Below, piece after piece: positions 41,948-49,349 of a DNA stretch of 64,000 bases. The stretch's first letter is position 1, and every line of letters starts with the position of its first letter. Where the stretch lies: positions 248,001 through 312,000 of the forward strand of contig NZ_JACYUD010000005.1 in the NCBI RefSeq assembly GCF_014841565.1. The letters are read 5' to 3'. Under the pieces are notes generated by a model, which was not told where the DNA came from, did not search any database, and worked only from the letters and a program-made list of their open reading frames with translations. Both the position numbers and the translations under genes were made by a program. The stretch is from Rhizobium sp. CFBP 8762 (GTDB lineage: Bacteria; Pseudomonadota; Alphaproteobacteria; Rhizobiales; Rhizobiaceae).

Positions 41948-42561
41948 TCAGCTATCGTTCTGCATTCGCAGTAAGATCAAGTCCTGTTCCCTCAGCGGTC
42001 GCTGTAAACGGGAAGCATCTGACCATTCAGCGGTCAGCCACGTTTCGATTTCATCGTGCGTAATGAGAATAACGGGCATCGCTTTGGGGTGGATCGGCTT
42101 CACGACCTCGTTTGCATCCGTTGTCAGAAACCCAAATATCTCATGATCCATCGGCCCTTCCGCTTTCTTGCGCTGGCCGTGCCATTTGGTCCAGATTCCC
42201 GCGAAGAAAAACAGGGGGCGCTCTTCATTGATCGCAAACCAGCCTTAGTATCTTCCCACTCGCTGAATGTCGTCGCTGGCACCGCGCACCGGTTCTGCGG
42301 CCCCAGCCAGCGTCGCCAGTGCGAGGATGCGGTGTTGCGAATGTTGGTGATCGGCGGTCCTGCATATTGCGGCGGGGACGGCATACCCCAGCGCAGGTTG
42401 GCGAGTTCACGCTTGCCATCCTCGCCGATGCGAACAACCGGGGCAGGGTAGTCGGGGTAGACATCGAGCGACGGAGGCAGGTTGCCGGTCATATCGCGGA
42501 ACGTCCGTGTCAGTGCGCGAATCGCCTCCTGATTGGTGCTGACATTGTAGAGATTGCACAT
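41948..42561 (-). pseudogene. SOS response-associated peptidase (SRAP/YedK-type), frameshifted
   Basis: SRAP proteins cross-link to abasic sites in single-stranded DNA through Cys2. The N-terminal part (from 42561) is intact: 'MCNLYNVSTNQEAIRAL' with Cys2, 'LRWGMPSPPQYAGP' and 'VPATTFSEWEDTK'. At 42242-42243 the frame is lost by a small deletion or frameshift. The correct continuation ('WFAINEERPLFFFAGIWTKW' to 'FLTTDANEVVKPIHPKAMPV') is in another frame and ends at 41948. The N-terminal frame runs on to 42124 with an unrelated sequence. The gene is therefore broken unless this is a sequencing error. Confidence 0.85.
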
Positions 42562-42700
42562 GCGAACTCGCCCTCCGGTTACACAAGTTAACTGAGACTG
42601 CGGTATTTGGTTTCCAGCGGTAATAGCGACGCAAGTTCTTCACAGTGTAGACCAGTAAGGGGTAGAGCCCCATGGCTGACAGATACGGGGCTTTAATTTC

Positions 42701-42967
42701 TCAGGCGCAGTTCTGGTAGTGTGGCAAACGTTGTTCGCTGTGCTGATAGGTCAGATCTTGGGACGCATATACAATTGCCGCAAAATCAGCCTTTGTCATA
42801 TGATCCGGGTCGATGCCTTGCCAATCTGACGCGGCTTGCATGCTGCAGATATCCAACAAGTTGGCCAGTTCTGTCAGTCGCATCGCGCGCGCCTCGGCTG
42901 CGCTCGTCATCAAAGAGCGAAACAGGCTCCCGATCAATTCGTGCCTCGTGTTTTTTTCGGCTAACAT
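42701..42967 (-). CDS. Small protein coupled to luxI
   Basis: 88 aa. Its ATG at 42967 overlaps the luxI stop (TAATG). It is helical, with 'AEARAMRLTELANLLDICSM' in the middle. In Rhizobium leguminosarum cinI is likewise followed by a small overlapping gene, cinS, whose product is an anti-repressor. The arrangement and the 'E-x-x-A-x-x-L-x-x-LLD' pattern suggest a similar role, but the similarity is too weak to name it. Confidence 0.75.
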   Translation of the reverse strand: MLAEKNTRHELIGSLFRSLMTSAAEARAMRLTELANLLDICSMQAASDWQGIDPDHMTKADFAAIVYASQDLTYQHSEQRLPHYQNCA

Positions 42968-43635
42968 TACGCAGCCTCAAACTGGTTGGCGCTTATTTGA
43001 GAAAACGCAGTTTGATATAGTGGGCGATCGACGTTCAGCGCGGAACGCATATTAGAAAGAACCATTTCTGAAACTTCGAATGCGCCACAGCACACCGGAT
43101 ACTTTCCGTAGAGATCGGCGCGACCCAACTCATCAACAAACACCCCCGCGCGCTTGTACAGCCTTCGCATATGCGGTTCGTAGTTGCTGATCATTGTGTG
43201 AATGCCATGGGCCATTGCGCATTCACACAACGCCAGGAGCAATAGACTGAAAGCGCGGCCGGGCTCCACTTCTGGCAAGTCCCGTGCCAAGGCGTCTTCA
43301 TCCACGCACATTCTCGTGCCCTCCCATATGCCAGGCTCAACAAGGTCAACAGCTTCCGGAAAAGTTTGGCGGAAAACATCGTACAGAAGCGTAGGGCCAG
43401 TCGTTGGCATCAGTCGCATGCCACCATACAGCTTGGTGCAACTATCGTCGCACCATAATAGGTACGCGGGATCAAGTTCATCGTATGTGTCGCGCTCATA
43501 GGAGTTTATGACCGGCACATTCCATCCAAGTTTGTCACAAAATACCAGTTTACGCAGCCGGAAAAACTGATCAAGCGTTTTTGAGTACCGTTGATATTCA
43601 TGTTTCTGGACAATGACATACATAACCTTCTCCAT
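42967..43635 (-). CDS. luxI: Acyl-homoserine-lactone synthase, LuxI/TraI family
   Basis: 222 aa, complete. It makes an acyl-homoserine lactone from S-adenosylmethionine and an acyl carrier protein. All invariant LuxI positions are present with family spacing: Arg28, Phe32, Trp38, Glu47, Asp49, Asp52, Arg74, Phe88, Glu105 and Arg108 ('RLRKLVFCDKLGW', 'ERDTYDELD', 'EGTRMCVD'). The start is taken at 43635, though an ATG at 43623 is possible; neither has an ideal ribosome site. It lies 47 nt downstream of luxR in the same direction and overlaps the next gene. Confidence 0.95.
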   Translation of the reverse strand: MEKVMYVIVQKHEYQRYSKTLDQFFRLRKLVFCDKLGWNVPVINSYERDTYDELDPAYLLWCDDSCTKLYGGMRLMPTTGPTLLYDVFRQTFPEAVDLVEPGIWEGTRMCVDEDALARDLPEVEPGRAFSLLLLALCECAMAHGIHTMISNYEPHMRRLYKRAGVFVDELGRADLYGKYPVCCGAFEVSEMVLSNMRSALNVDRPLYQTAFSQISANQFEAA

Positions 43636-43682
43636 CGCATTGTTGCGACTTCTCTAATGAAAGAAATGCTGCATTAATTGAA

Positions 43683-44444
43683 TTACCTCATATGGGTCCC
43701 CTCATTTGCGGGAACGATGTTTGGATTGATAATCCGTAATTTGGTCGCTAGCGATACGGCGGCCGAAATGGAGGAACAGCCCAGTTTATATCGAGCCGAC
43801 TTAATGTATCCTCGGGCTGTATGCTGCGATATCCCTAGAATTCGAGCTACGCTCTTGTGATCTTTGCCAAGTGCTGACCAATAAAGGCATTCAATTTCAC
43901 GTCTGCCTAGAACAGGAATGGGGTCGGTCCCACCGTGTAATTCCAGTACGGCTTTCTTGTGAACGAGGTGCGCCAACTCTATCCAAGCGTCTCTGTTTGC
44001 GGCCAGAGTTATATCCCAGATATCCTCTGACGCTGCCGTGCTGAATGAAAGCAGTGCGCGCCGATTACCTTTGTCCCGAACTGGGATGGAGTAACCTTTA
44101 TCACCTATATTGTGCAGCTTTGCGTCTTCGAAGAACGTTTGAGCAGATGGCGGAATCGTAACCTCGCGCCAGTCAAAAGGCATTTGCCTTTCAAATCCTT
44201 CACGAATGATGGGATCGGTCTGTATGTAATTTTTCAGGAGGTAGCATGATACCCATTCGGGCGGGTAGGTTGTCCTCACAAACGGTGCATCAAAAGTTCC
44301 TGAAACCGTTTGGGCGAGGTGGTATGTAACATAATCAACAGCATAGTTTTGCTGAATGAAGGTAATTGCCTCTTGAACACTGTTGCAACCTTTGGCTCTG
44401 TCGAAAGCTGTTTCGAAATTCGTTTTGACCGATCCGTTGCTCAT
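43683..44444 (-). CDS. luxR: LuxR-type AHL-responsive regulator
   Basis: 253 aa, complete. The N-terminal autoinducer-binding domain has Trp64, Tyr68, Asp77 and Trp92, the same spacing as Trp57, Tyr61, Asp70 and Trp85 of TraR. The C-terminal HTH ('LGRREIECLYWSALGKDHKS', then 'VARILGISQHTARGYIKSAR') has the conserved Glu183, Leu187 and Gly193. It should bind the signal made by the adjacent luxI and activate that gene and others. The gene order luxR-luxI on one strand suggests an autoinduction circuit. Confidence 0.95.
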   Translation of the reverse strand: MSNGSVKTNFETAFDRAKGCNSVQEAITFIQQNYAVDYVTYHLAQTVSGTFDAPFVRTTYPPEWVSCYLLKNYIQTDPIIREGFERQMPFDWREVTIPPSAQTFFEDAKLHNIGDKGYSIPVRDKGNRRALLSFSTAASEDIWDITLAANRDAWIELAHLVHKKAVLELHGGTDPIPVLGRREIECLYWSALGKDHKSVARILGISQHTARGYIKSARYKLGCSSISAAVSLATKLRIINPNIVPANEGTHMR

Positions 44445-44599
44445 GAAACTCCCCAGCGCGCTTGCTACGCTCGGTGTTTCTAATCATTAACCAGTGGTTT
44501 AGCCCCCTCATTTTGTAGGAGACCACAACATATTTTAGTCGATCTGAAATAAAGGCAATAAGTCAGCTAGCGTTTTTTATAGTCAAGTAAATATGCTAT

Positions 44600-44616
44600 C
44601 AGTTGACCGTCAATTG
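44600..44616. promoter_or_regulatory. Imperfect inverted repeat upstream of luxR, possible lux-box
   Basis: CAGTTGAC-C-GTCAATTG is a 17-bp palindrome with one mismatch, 155 bp upstream of the luxR start. Size and symmetry suit a LuxR-type site, but the sequence does not match the Vibrio lux box or the Ti tra box closely. No better candidate was seen in the luxR-luxI gap (43636-43682). Confidence 0.35.
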
Positions 44617-44653
44617 CTGACAGGACGGGCGCACATATCCCCAAGACTGTTCC

Positions 44654-44749
44654 CTAAATGTAAGACCAAAGACGCCACAACTGTACGCCGAGCCCCGCTA
44701 ACCCCAATAAGAGAACCACTGCAATAACCGTCGTTTCCAGTCTTGGCAT
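44654..44749 (-). CDS. Possible 31-residue membrane peptide
   Basis: From the ATG at 44749: a short start, then one hydrophobic helix ('TVIAVVLLLGLAGLGVQLW'). It begins 7 nt after the excalibur-domain stop. A longer frame upstream is unlikely, since it overlaps that gene. There is no convincing ribosome site. Confidence 0.35.
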   Translation of the reverse strand: MPRLETTVIAVVLLLGLAGLGVQLWRLWSYI

Positions 44750-44756
44750 TAAGGTC

Positions 44757-44963
44757 TCAGCAAATTGATTCGCAGGGAGTGCCGTCCTTATCGCGGTCCA
44801 GCGCGCCGCCCCATGGGCATTGATCGAGGTAGTAACGTGCTTCATCGCAAGATCTGATCTTGCTGCACGTTTTCTTCGGGCTACAACTGTAGGACTGCGC
44901 TAGTTCGGTTTGATTGATAGGCGTAGACGAAGCAATGACAGCACTGAAAATGATGTTTAACAT
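44757..44963 (-). CDS. Excalibur calcium-binding domain protein
   Basis: 68 aa. A short signal peptide ('MLNIIFSAVIASSTPI') is followed by a single excalibur domain: 'KTCSKIRSCDEARYYLDQC', 'PWGGALDRDKDGTPCESIC', with a D-x-D-x-D-G calcium loop and conserved Cys. Such domains are often found fused to, or near, extracellular nucleases, and a thermonuclease gene lies 48 nt downstream in the same direction of reading (45011-45424 is upstream in transcription). Periplasmic or secreted. Confidence 0.85.
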   Translation of the reverse strand: MLNIIFSAVIASSTPINQTELAQSYSCSPKKTCSKIRSCDEARYYLDQCPWGGALDRDKDGTPCESIC

Positions 44964-45010
44964 TAGTTTCTCCTAACCTACGTATGGTTAGGATAGCGCG
45001 CCCAGGTTGT

Positions 45011-45424
45011 CTAGCGATTGCACCAAATATTTCCAGTGTTCGGCCAAGGCTGGGCAAGCCGCTCTTGTATTAGCACTTCGCCCGCGTCCCGTCCGTCATG
45101 CAGCCTGATGCGCACGAGGTCGCGCCTGTCGCTCGTACGGTCTTTCGATCCGCTGTACTGAAGCTGGTATCCATTTGCCATAAGACCGGCGAGGCGGTTC
45201 AGCGCTGCTTTGCCGGTGTGGCCCTCTGCTTTGCACTCTGGGCGCGATGTTTCCGGGGTATCGATATCGAGAAGACGCCACTTTTTACCATTCTGCCAGC
45301 CGGTATCACCATCGACCAAGCACGTCACCTTGCGCGCTGCACGGTTAGGTCCTGAACAAATCTCAATTGCGTGAACTGGGAGAGGTAACAGCGAGAGCAA
45401 TAATACGATAGGAAAGACTTTCAT
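45011..45424 (-). CDS. Secreted thermonuclease-family protein
   Basis: 137 aa with a signal peptide ('MKVFPIVLLLSLLPLPVHA'). The SNase-like domain has 'CLVDGDTGWQNGKKWRLLDI' and 'DTPETSRPECKAEGHTGKAA', with Asp, Arg and Glu in the positions used for calcium and catalysis, and 'DLVRIRLHDGRDAGEVLIQE'. It is shorter than staphylococcal nuclease (149 aa mature) and typical of rhizobial prophage-borne versions. Its ATG overlaps the stop of the upstream small gene. Confidence 0.85.
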   Translation of the reverse strand: MKVFPIVLLLSLLPLPVHAIEICSGPNRAARKVTCLVDGDTGWQNGKKWRLLDIDTPETSRPECKAEGHTGKAALNRLAGLMANGYQLQYSGSKDRTSDRRDLVRIRLHDGRDAGEVLIQERLAQPWPNTGNIWCNR

Positions 45425-45591
45425 TTTTTATGATCCGACAGAACGATAAGTCTGATCGGCGGGGCCCAGCCTAGCTGTAAATCGCGCCCTTTTTCCAAAT
45501 ACATTTCCGCAAAGCGCCGCGTTGAGCGCAAGTGCAAAGCTGCGATATGATCTGGATTGTAGAAGGATTGGGGTTCAAAATCTGTCTGCAT
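45421..45591 (-). CDS. Small hypothetical protein
   Basis: 56 aa from the ATG at 45591, supported by GAGG 7 nt upstream; an earlier in-frame ATG at 45681 overlaps the protease gene. 'DFEPQSFYNPDHIAALHLRS' and 'TRRFAEMYLEKGRDLQLGW' are seen. No family is recognised. It is coupled to the thermonuclease gene by ATGA. Confidence 0.6.
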   Translation of the reverse strand: MQTDFEPQSFYNPDHIAALHLRSTRRFAEMYLEKGRDLQLGWAPPIRLIVLSDHKK

Positions 45592-45652
45592 CGTTAAGCC
45601 TCGCCTATGAGTGTTCTCATAATGTTCGAGCAACGGTCGGTCAAGATGCAGT

Positions 45653-46819
45653 TTAATCAGTACAGCACACTGTCCTAACATAAGTGTTGCCGACAGTCAT
45701 GAATGCGTCGTCGGGGACAAGGCCTTGCTCTTTGAGGCTCTTGAGCTCATCTCGTGCCTCGTCTTGCGGCATAGTTCGGTTTAAAGCAACAGCGAACCAC
45801 CGATTTGTTGCCAGATAAACTGTAAGCGGCAACGTTGAGTTTTGAGCATACCATGCTGCCTCATTGAAGTTGTCGAAACTCTTGATCTGTATGTACCGGT
45901 TCCCAAACGGCTGATCAAAGAATTGGTCAACCTTTACCCAGTTGTGATGTAGGTAACCAGTAACCCCATCTACCTCGACGCGATACCATCTGTCATTTAC
46001 TTGAACTATCCGAACCCTGTCTCCATTATGAAGTGGCAGCGTCTTCTGTGCGTCCTGATTTTCGTCTACGCGAAGAAATTCTTTTCCTTTGGGAACTCTT
46101 AACACACCAGTCTTTGCGAGAGGTATTTGAAAGCGCGTATCCGCCGCCGCTATCCCGTTGCCTGGTAATGCTTTTGCTGCAGGCTCGGGCTGGACTGCGG
46201 CCACATCCCGACTAATTGTCGGTTGAACGGCATCAATGTCCAAGGTTGTTACCCTGTACTGAACCATCTCGCTTTTCGATAGGTAACGCATGTCGTCGCG
46301 CTCATACTGTAGGGATAACTGCAAAAGCGCGGGGTCTACTCCCATTTCGGTCAAGTACATCATTGTTTCGGCGGTTTGGTGCTGGATATACGATACAGCG
46401 TCATCGACCGACAACGCCGTGGTATCTGAAAAAGAAGACTTGTGAACGCCTATGGACCCAGTTTCCGCTCCGCGACTGATTCCCCCCATGAAGGCCAGCG
46501 CACAGGCAGAAACGCACTGCATTTCTCTAATCTGGTACGTGGCTAAACCCAATGAGCGAATTAGGCGCCCCAACTCAATCGCTTTCGATGGATTACCGCC
46601 GGGGGAGTTGAAGACAACGAATCCGGATTTATCACCCAGCCCCCTCACCAGGCTGAGGAAATCGGTGTAACTTTCGTTCGGCTCAAATACACCAGAAGCA
46701 ACGATGAGTGTCGTTGTTGTACCAAATGGTTTGGTAGAAAAAGTAAGAGCTTGAGAAGGGGCTGCCTTCAACAAACAAACGAAGGCAGCCACTGCAATTA
46801 AGAACTTCCGATTGGCCAT
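45653..46819 (-). CDS. Periplasmic ClpP-like serine protease with SH3-like domain
   Basis: 388 aa with a signal peptide ('FLIAVAAFVCLLKAAPSQA'). Residues 35-190 form a ClpP/crotonase-like domain: 'SGFVVFNSPGGNPSKAIELG', likely nucleophile Ser104 in 'QCVSACALAFMGG' and His126 in 'GSIGVHKSSF'. Residues about 245-300 are a bacterial SH3-like domain ('GVLRVPKGKEFLRVD', 'DRWYRVEVDGVTGYLHHNWV'). A SPOR-like C-terminal part ('YIQIKSFDNFNEAAWYAQNS') follows. It probably binds and processes envelope proteins; the target is unknown. Confidence 0.82.
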   Translation of the reverse strand: MANRKFLIAVAAFVCLLKAAPSQALTFSTKPFGTTTTLIVASGVFEPNESYTDFLSLVRGLGDKSGFVVFNSPGGNPSKAIELGRLIRSLGLATYQIREMQCVSACALAFMGGISRGAETGSIGVHKSSFSDTTALSVDDAVSYIQHQTAETMMYLTEMGVDPALLQLSLQYERDDMRYLSKSEMVQYRVTTLDIDAVQPTISRDVAAVQPEPAAKALPGNGIAAADTRFQIPLAKTGVLRVPKGKEFLRVDENQDAQKTLPLHNGDRVRIVQVNDRWYRVEVDGVTGYLHHNWVKVDQFFDQPFGNRYIQIKSFDNFNEAAWYAQNSTLPLTVYLATNRWFAVALNRTMPQDEARDELKSLKEQGLVPDDAFMTVGNTYVRTVCCTD

Positions 46820-46926
46820 TGGCAGATGCCTTTTTGTCTTAACAAAACAGGTTCTACAGATGGCATATCAGTGAATAAGCGGCAATCCAGCCTGAGCCTC
46901 TTCAGGCATGTGGTATCTTGATTGTC

Positions 46927-47295
46927 TCACATTTTCTTTTTCGGCTTGATGACCGGTGTTTCCGCCCCGGCCCAAGCCAAATCGCTCATGAACGAATTGC
47001 AAGCCTGCATAGGCCCTACCAACAAAAGAGCGCCTGTGAAGTTACCGTTTACCCGTTGGCGAGCTTTCGCCACATCTGCCTCGGTTGCCCCAAGAGCACG
47101 AGCGCGGGCCAGATTTTGATTCGCGTCTGAGCGCATCGCGGCGACCGAACCGTAACCCCCATAGGCTGGGCAGTTTTTCGCAACTGCTTCGGCTCCAGCA
47201 TATCTATTTAAATGTGCTTCCATCGGCGTGGACGGTGTTGTTGCGCATCCAGTCAACACAGTTGCGCCGCCGACAAGTAGGCATACGAGTCTCAT
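46927..47295 (-). CDS. Lipoprotein
   Basis: 122 aa with a lipobox, 'LLVGGATVLTGC', lipidated Cys at residue 17. The mature part is helical ('AHLNRYAGAEAVAKNCPAYG', 'NLARARALGATEADVAKARQ') and has three further Cys or basic C-terminal residues ('KPKKKM'). No family is recognised. It lies upstream of the ClpP-like protease in the same direction, 107 bp away. Confidence 0.75.
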   Translation of the reverse strand: MRLVCLLVGGATVLTGCATTPSTPMEAHLNRYAGAEAVAKNCPAYGGYGSVAAMRSDANQNLARARALGATEADVAKARQRVNGNFTGALLLVGPMQACNSFMSDLAWAGAETPVIKPKKKM

Positions 47296-47908
47296 TAATT
47301 CCCCCTGGAAAAAGCGTAAGTTTTAACGCTTCAAGTGTGCATTAGCGCACATTACTAAGCAAGAGTTGCACTGGCATTTTTCGCTCGTTGTCCCGACAGA
47401 AGCTACTTGTGAAACAATGGCTGATCTGAATTGCGGTAACGGCAACGCAGATGTGACGCCTGCGCCCCCTTTTCGGTAGGGGCAGATACCCGCGCCACCG
47501 TGGCTCACGTTCAAATTCCGCGAATTTGCGGAAGGTGTCTCCACTCGCCGCACGGCACGGCGCTTACCGGCGCGGACACACAGCAGGCGGCGCACGAACA
47601 GACACGATCTAATCGGGTCTGTGTATCTAACCCCATATTATCGGGGTAGTCCAACCAACCCGATAAAATCGGGTACGTTGCCAAACCAGATGTCATCTAA
47701 CCCGCTGCCACAGCATCTCTAAAAAGGTGCTTTTCATTGGCGCTTACCACTGACTGAATTTCCTTCACTTTGTCCCACTGCATGTCGCGTTCCATGTTGC
47801 ACGGAGTAGCCGTGAACACAGGGGAATCATTGTAACTTAAGGTGTTTGCTTGTGGCCTTAGCGCAACATGAAAACGCGCTTTAGATCGAATTAAATGATT
47901 GATTCAAT
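47296..47908. other. Gene-free stretch with short inverted repeats beside tRNA-Arg
   Basis: No convincing gene is visible. Between 47611 and 47706 are repeated ATCGGG/CCCGAT motifs: AATCGGGT (47611-47618), TATCGGGG (47640-47647), the perfect hairpin ACCCGAT-AAA-ATCGGGT (47658-47674), and ATCTAACCCC/ATCTAACCCG (47625-47634 and 47695-47704). They could be integrase arm sites near the right attachment site or part of a terminator. Confidence 0.45.
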
Positions 47909-47985
47909 TGGTGATTCCGGCGCGATTCGAACGCGCGGCCCCCAGATTAGGAATCTGGTGCTCTATCCTGCTGAGCTACGGAACC
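47909..47985 (-). tRNA. tRNA-Arg (anticodon CCT), probable attachment site
   Basis: 77 nt with a 7-bp acceptor stem (GGTTCCG with CGGAATC), D-arm GCTCAGCAGGATAGAGC, anticodon stem CCAGA/TCTGG with loop TTCCTAA (anticodon CCT), T-arm GCGCG-TTCGAAT-CGCGC and encoded CCA. All stems pair. The 3' end (47909) faces the prophage side, as expected if a phage integrated into the tRNA 3' half and restored it. Confidence 0.95.
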
Positions 47986-48035
47986 ACTGGCTCAACCCTT
48001 ACAAAAGGTGCGACCTTTAGCCAAGTCTTTTTGCG

Positions 48036-48067
48036 CGGAGGGGAATGGTTTCATTCCCCTCCGTTTT
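48036..48067 (+). terminator. Perfect 12-bp hairpin between tRNA and M20 gene
   Basis: CGGAGGGGAATG (48036-48047) pairs perfectly with CATTCCCCTCCG (48052-48063), with a 4-nt loop and TTTT on the + side. Both flanking genes are read leftward, so it may also act as a 3' stabilising or bidirectional terminator for the M20 gene. Confidence 0.75.
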
Positions 48068-48072
48068 CGTGT

Positions 48073-49236
48073 TCAACGAGCAAGCCGTTCTTCCGCCAGC
48101 CGCACCCAGTAGGAAATGCCGTAGGGGATCGCCTCGTCGTTGAAGTCATAGGCGGGGTTGTGCAGCCCCGCCGTGTCACCGTTCCCGATGAAGATAAACG
48201 CGCCCGGACGGGCTTCCAGCATGTAGGAGAAATCCTCGCCACCCATCATGGGTTCGGTATCCGCGTCCACATTGGCCGCACCTGCAACCCCTATGGCAGC
48301 ATTGGCGGCATAGAGGGCTTTGTCCGGGTGATTGACAGTAACCGGATAGTTGCGGGCATAGCGCACGGAGACCTCCGCACCGAACATGGCGCCGATATTG
48401 GCACAAATGGTTTCAAGCCGCGTCTGCGCCATGTCACGCAATTCATCGCGGAGCGTGCGCACGGTGCCTGCCAGCACGGCTTCGCTCGGAATGACATTGT
48501 GCGCGAAACCGGCATTGAACTTTGTAACAGAGACCACAACAGACGCTAGCGGATCAGCGGTGCGTGATACGATGGTTTGTAGCGCCGTAACAATCTGCGT
48601 GCCGACCACGATCGGATCGATTGTCTTGTGTGGCATGGCGGCATGACCGCCAACACCCTTGATCGTGATCGAAAACTCATCGGTCGAGGCCATGATCGGT
48701 CCTTTTCGACAACCGAACTGGCCAACCGGCATGCCCGGCAGATTGTGCATGCCATACACTTCACTGATGGCAAAGCGGTCCATCATCCCGTCCTTCACCA
48801 TTTCGCGACCGCCGCCGCCGCCTTCCTCAGCAGGCTGGAAGATCACCGCCACACTCCCGGTAAAATTGCGGGTTTCGCTGAGGTATTTCGCCGCTCCCAA
48901 CAGCATGGCAGTGTGGCCATCATGACCGCAGGCATGCATTTTGCCCGGCGTGGTCGAGGCCCAGGGCTTGCCGGTTACCTCGGTCATCGGCAGGGCATCC
49001 ATATCGGCCCGCAAACCGATCGTGCGGCCAGGGCCGAGATTGCCATGAATAATGCCCACAACACCGGTACGCCCAATACCGGTCACAATCTCGTCAACAC
49101 CGAACGCGCGCAGTTTTGTTTCCACAAACGCTGCCGTATTTTCGACCGCGAACATCAATTCAGGTTGTGCGTGAATATGGCGGCGCCACGCGGTAACGTC
49201 GTTCTGAAGCTCTGCTGCTCGGTTGAGGATGGTCAT
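48073..49236 (-). CDS. M20 family amidohydrolase (aminoacylase/hippurate hydrolase type)
   Basis: 387 aa zinc-dependent hydrolase that removes acyl groups from amino acids. Metal-binding residues lie in 'HACGHDGH' (101-108), and Glu136-137 in 'FQPAEEGGGGG'; 'VYGMHNLPGMPVGQF' and 'EPMMGGEDFSYML' also fit. The dimerisation domain is around residues 180-290. No signal peptide, so cytoplasmic. The natural substrate cannot be told from sequence. Confidence 0.9.
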   Translation of the reverse strand: MTILNRAAELQNDVTAWRRHIHAQPELMFAVENTAAFVETKLRAFGVDEIVTGIGRTGVVGIIHGNLGPGRTIGLRADMDALPMTEVTGKPWASTTPGKMHACGHDGHTAMLLGAAKYLSETRNFTGSVAVIFQPAEEGGGGGREMVKDGMMDRFAISEVYGMHNLPGMPVGQFGCRKGPIMASTDEFSITIKGVGGHAAMPHKTIDPIVVGTQIVTALQTIVSRTADPLASVVVSVTKFNAGFAHNVIPSEAVLAGTVRTLRDELRDMAQTRLETICANIGAMFGAEVSVRYARNYPVTVNHPDKALYAANAAIGVAGAANVDADTEPMMGGEDFSYMLEARPGAFIFIGNGDTAGLHNPAYDFNDEAIPYGISYWVRLAEERLAR

Positions 49237-49349
49237 GAATCTGTCCTGTCAGGCTAATATTTGCTGTATGGGCTTTGCCATGTTCCCGTCTTATAGATTA
49301 AATAGGGAGTGGCGACGAGACCATTGCCGAATTTCAAAGGTACCTATCC

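Larger units (their letters stand above)
1..47908. mobile_element. Prophage with accessory cargo (left end outside window)
   Basis: Integrase, early, replication, head, tail and lysis genes run in phage order from the left edge to a terminator at 37378. A block of leftward accessory genes then extends to a tRNA-Arg gene whose 3' end is at 47909. Tyrosine integrases commonly use tRNA 3' ends, so the tRNA is the likely right attachment site and the accessory block would be cargo. The phage part is certain. The right boundary is inference, because the left attachment copy needed to prove it lies before position 1. The head genes are lambda-like and the tail genes Mu-like, so the particle should be a contractile-tailed virus. 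Confidence 0.8.

Noticed and set aside
42666-42692. Hairpin AGCCCC/GGGGCT as terminator of the luxI operon
   Set aside because: The T-rich side is on the + strand, whereas the operon is read leftward; pairing is only 6 bp with a 15-nt loop.
44654-44845. 63-codon version of the small membrane frame
   Set aside because: Its first half overlaps the excalibur gene on the same strand; only the shorter start at 44749 is tenable.
47323-47595. 90-codon frame beside the tRNA
   Set aside because: Arg/Ala/Ser-rich, no ribosome site, no similarity to any family; treated as non-coding.
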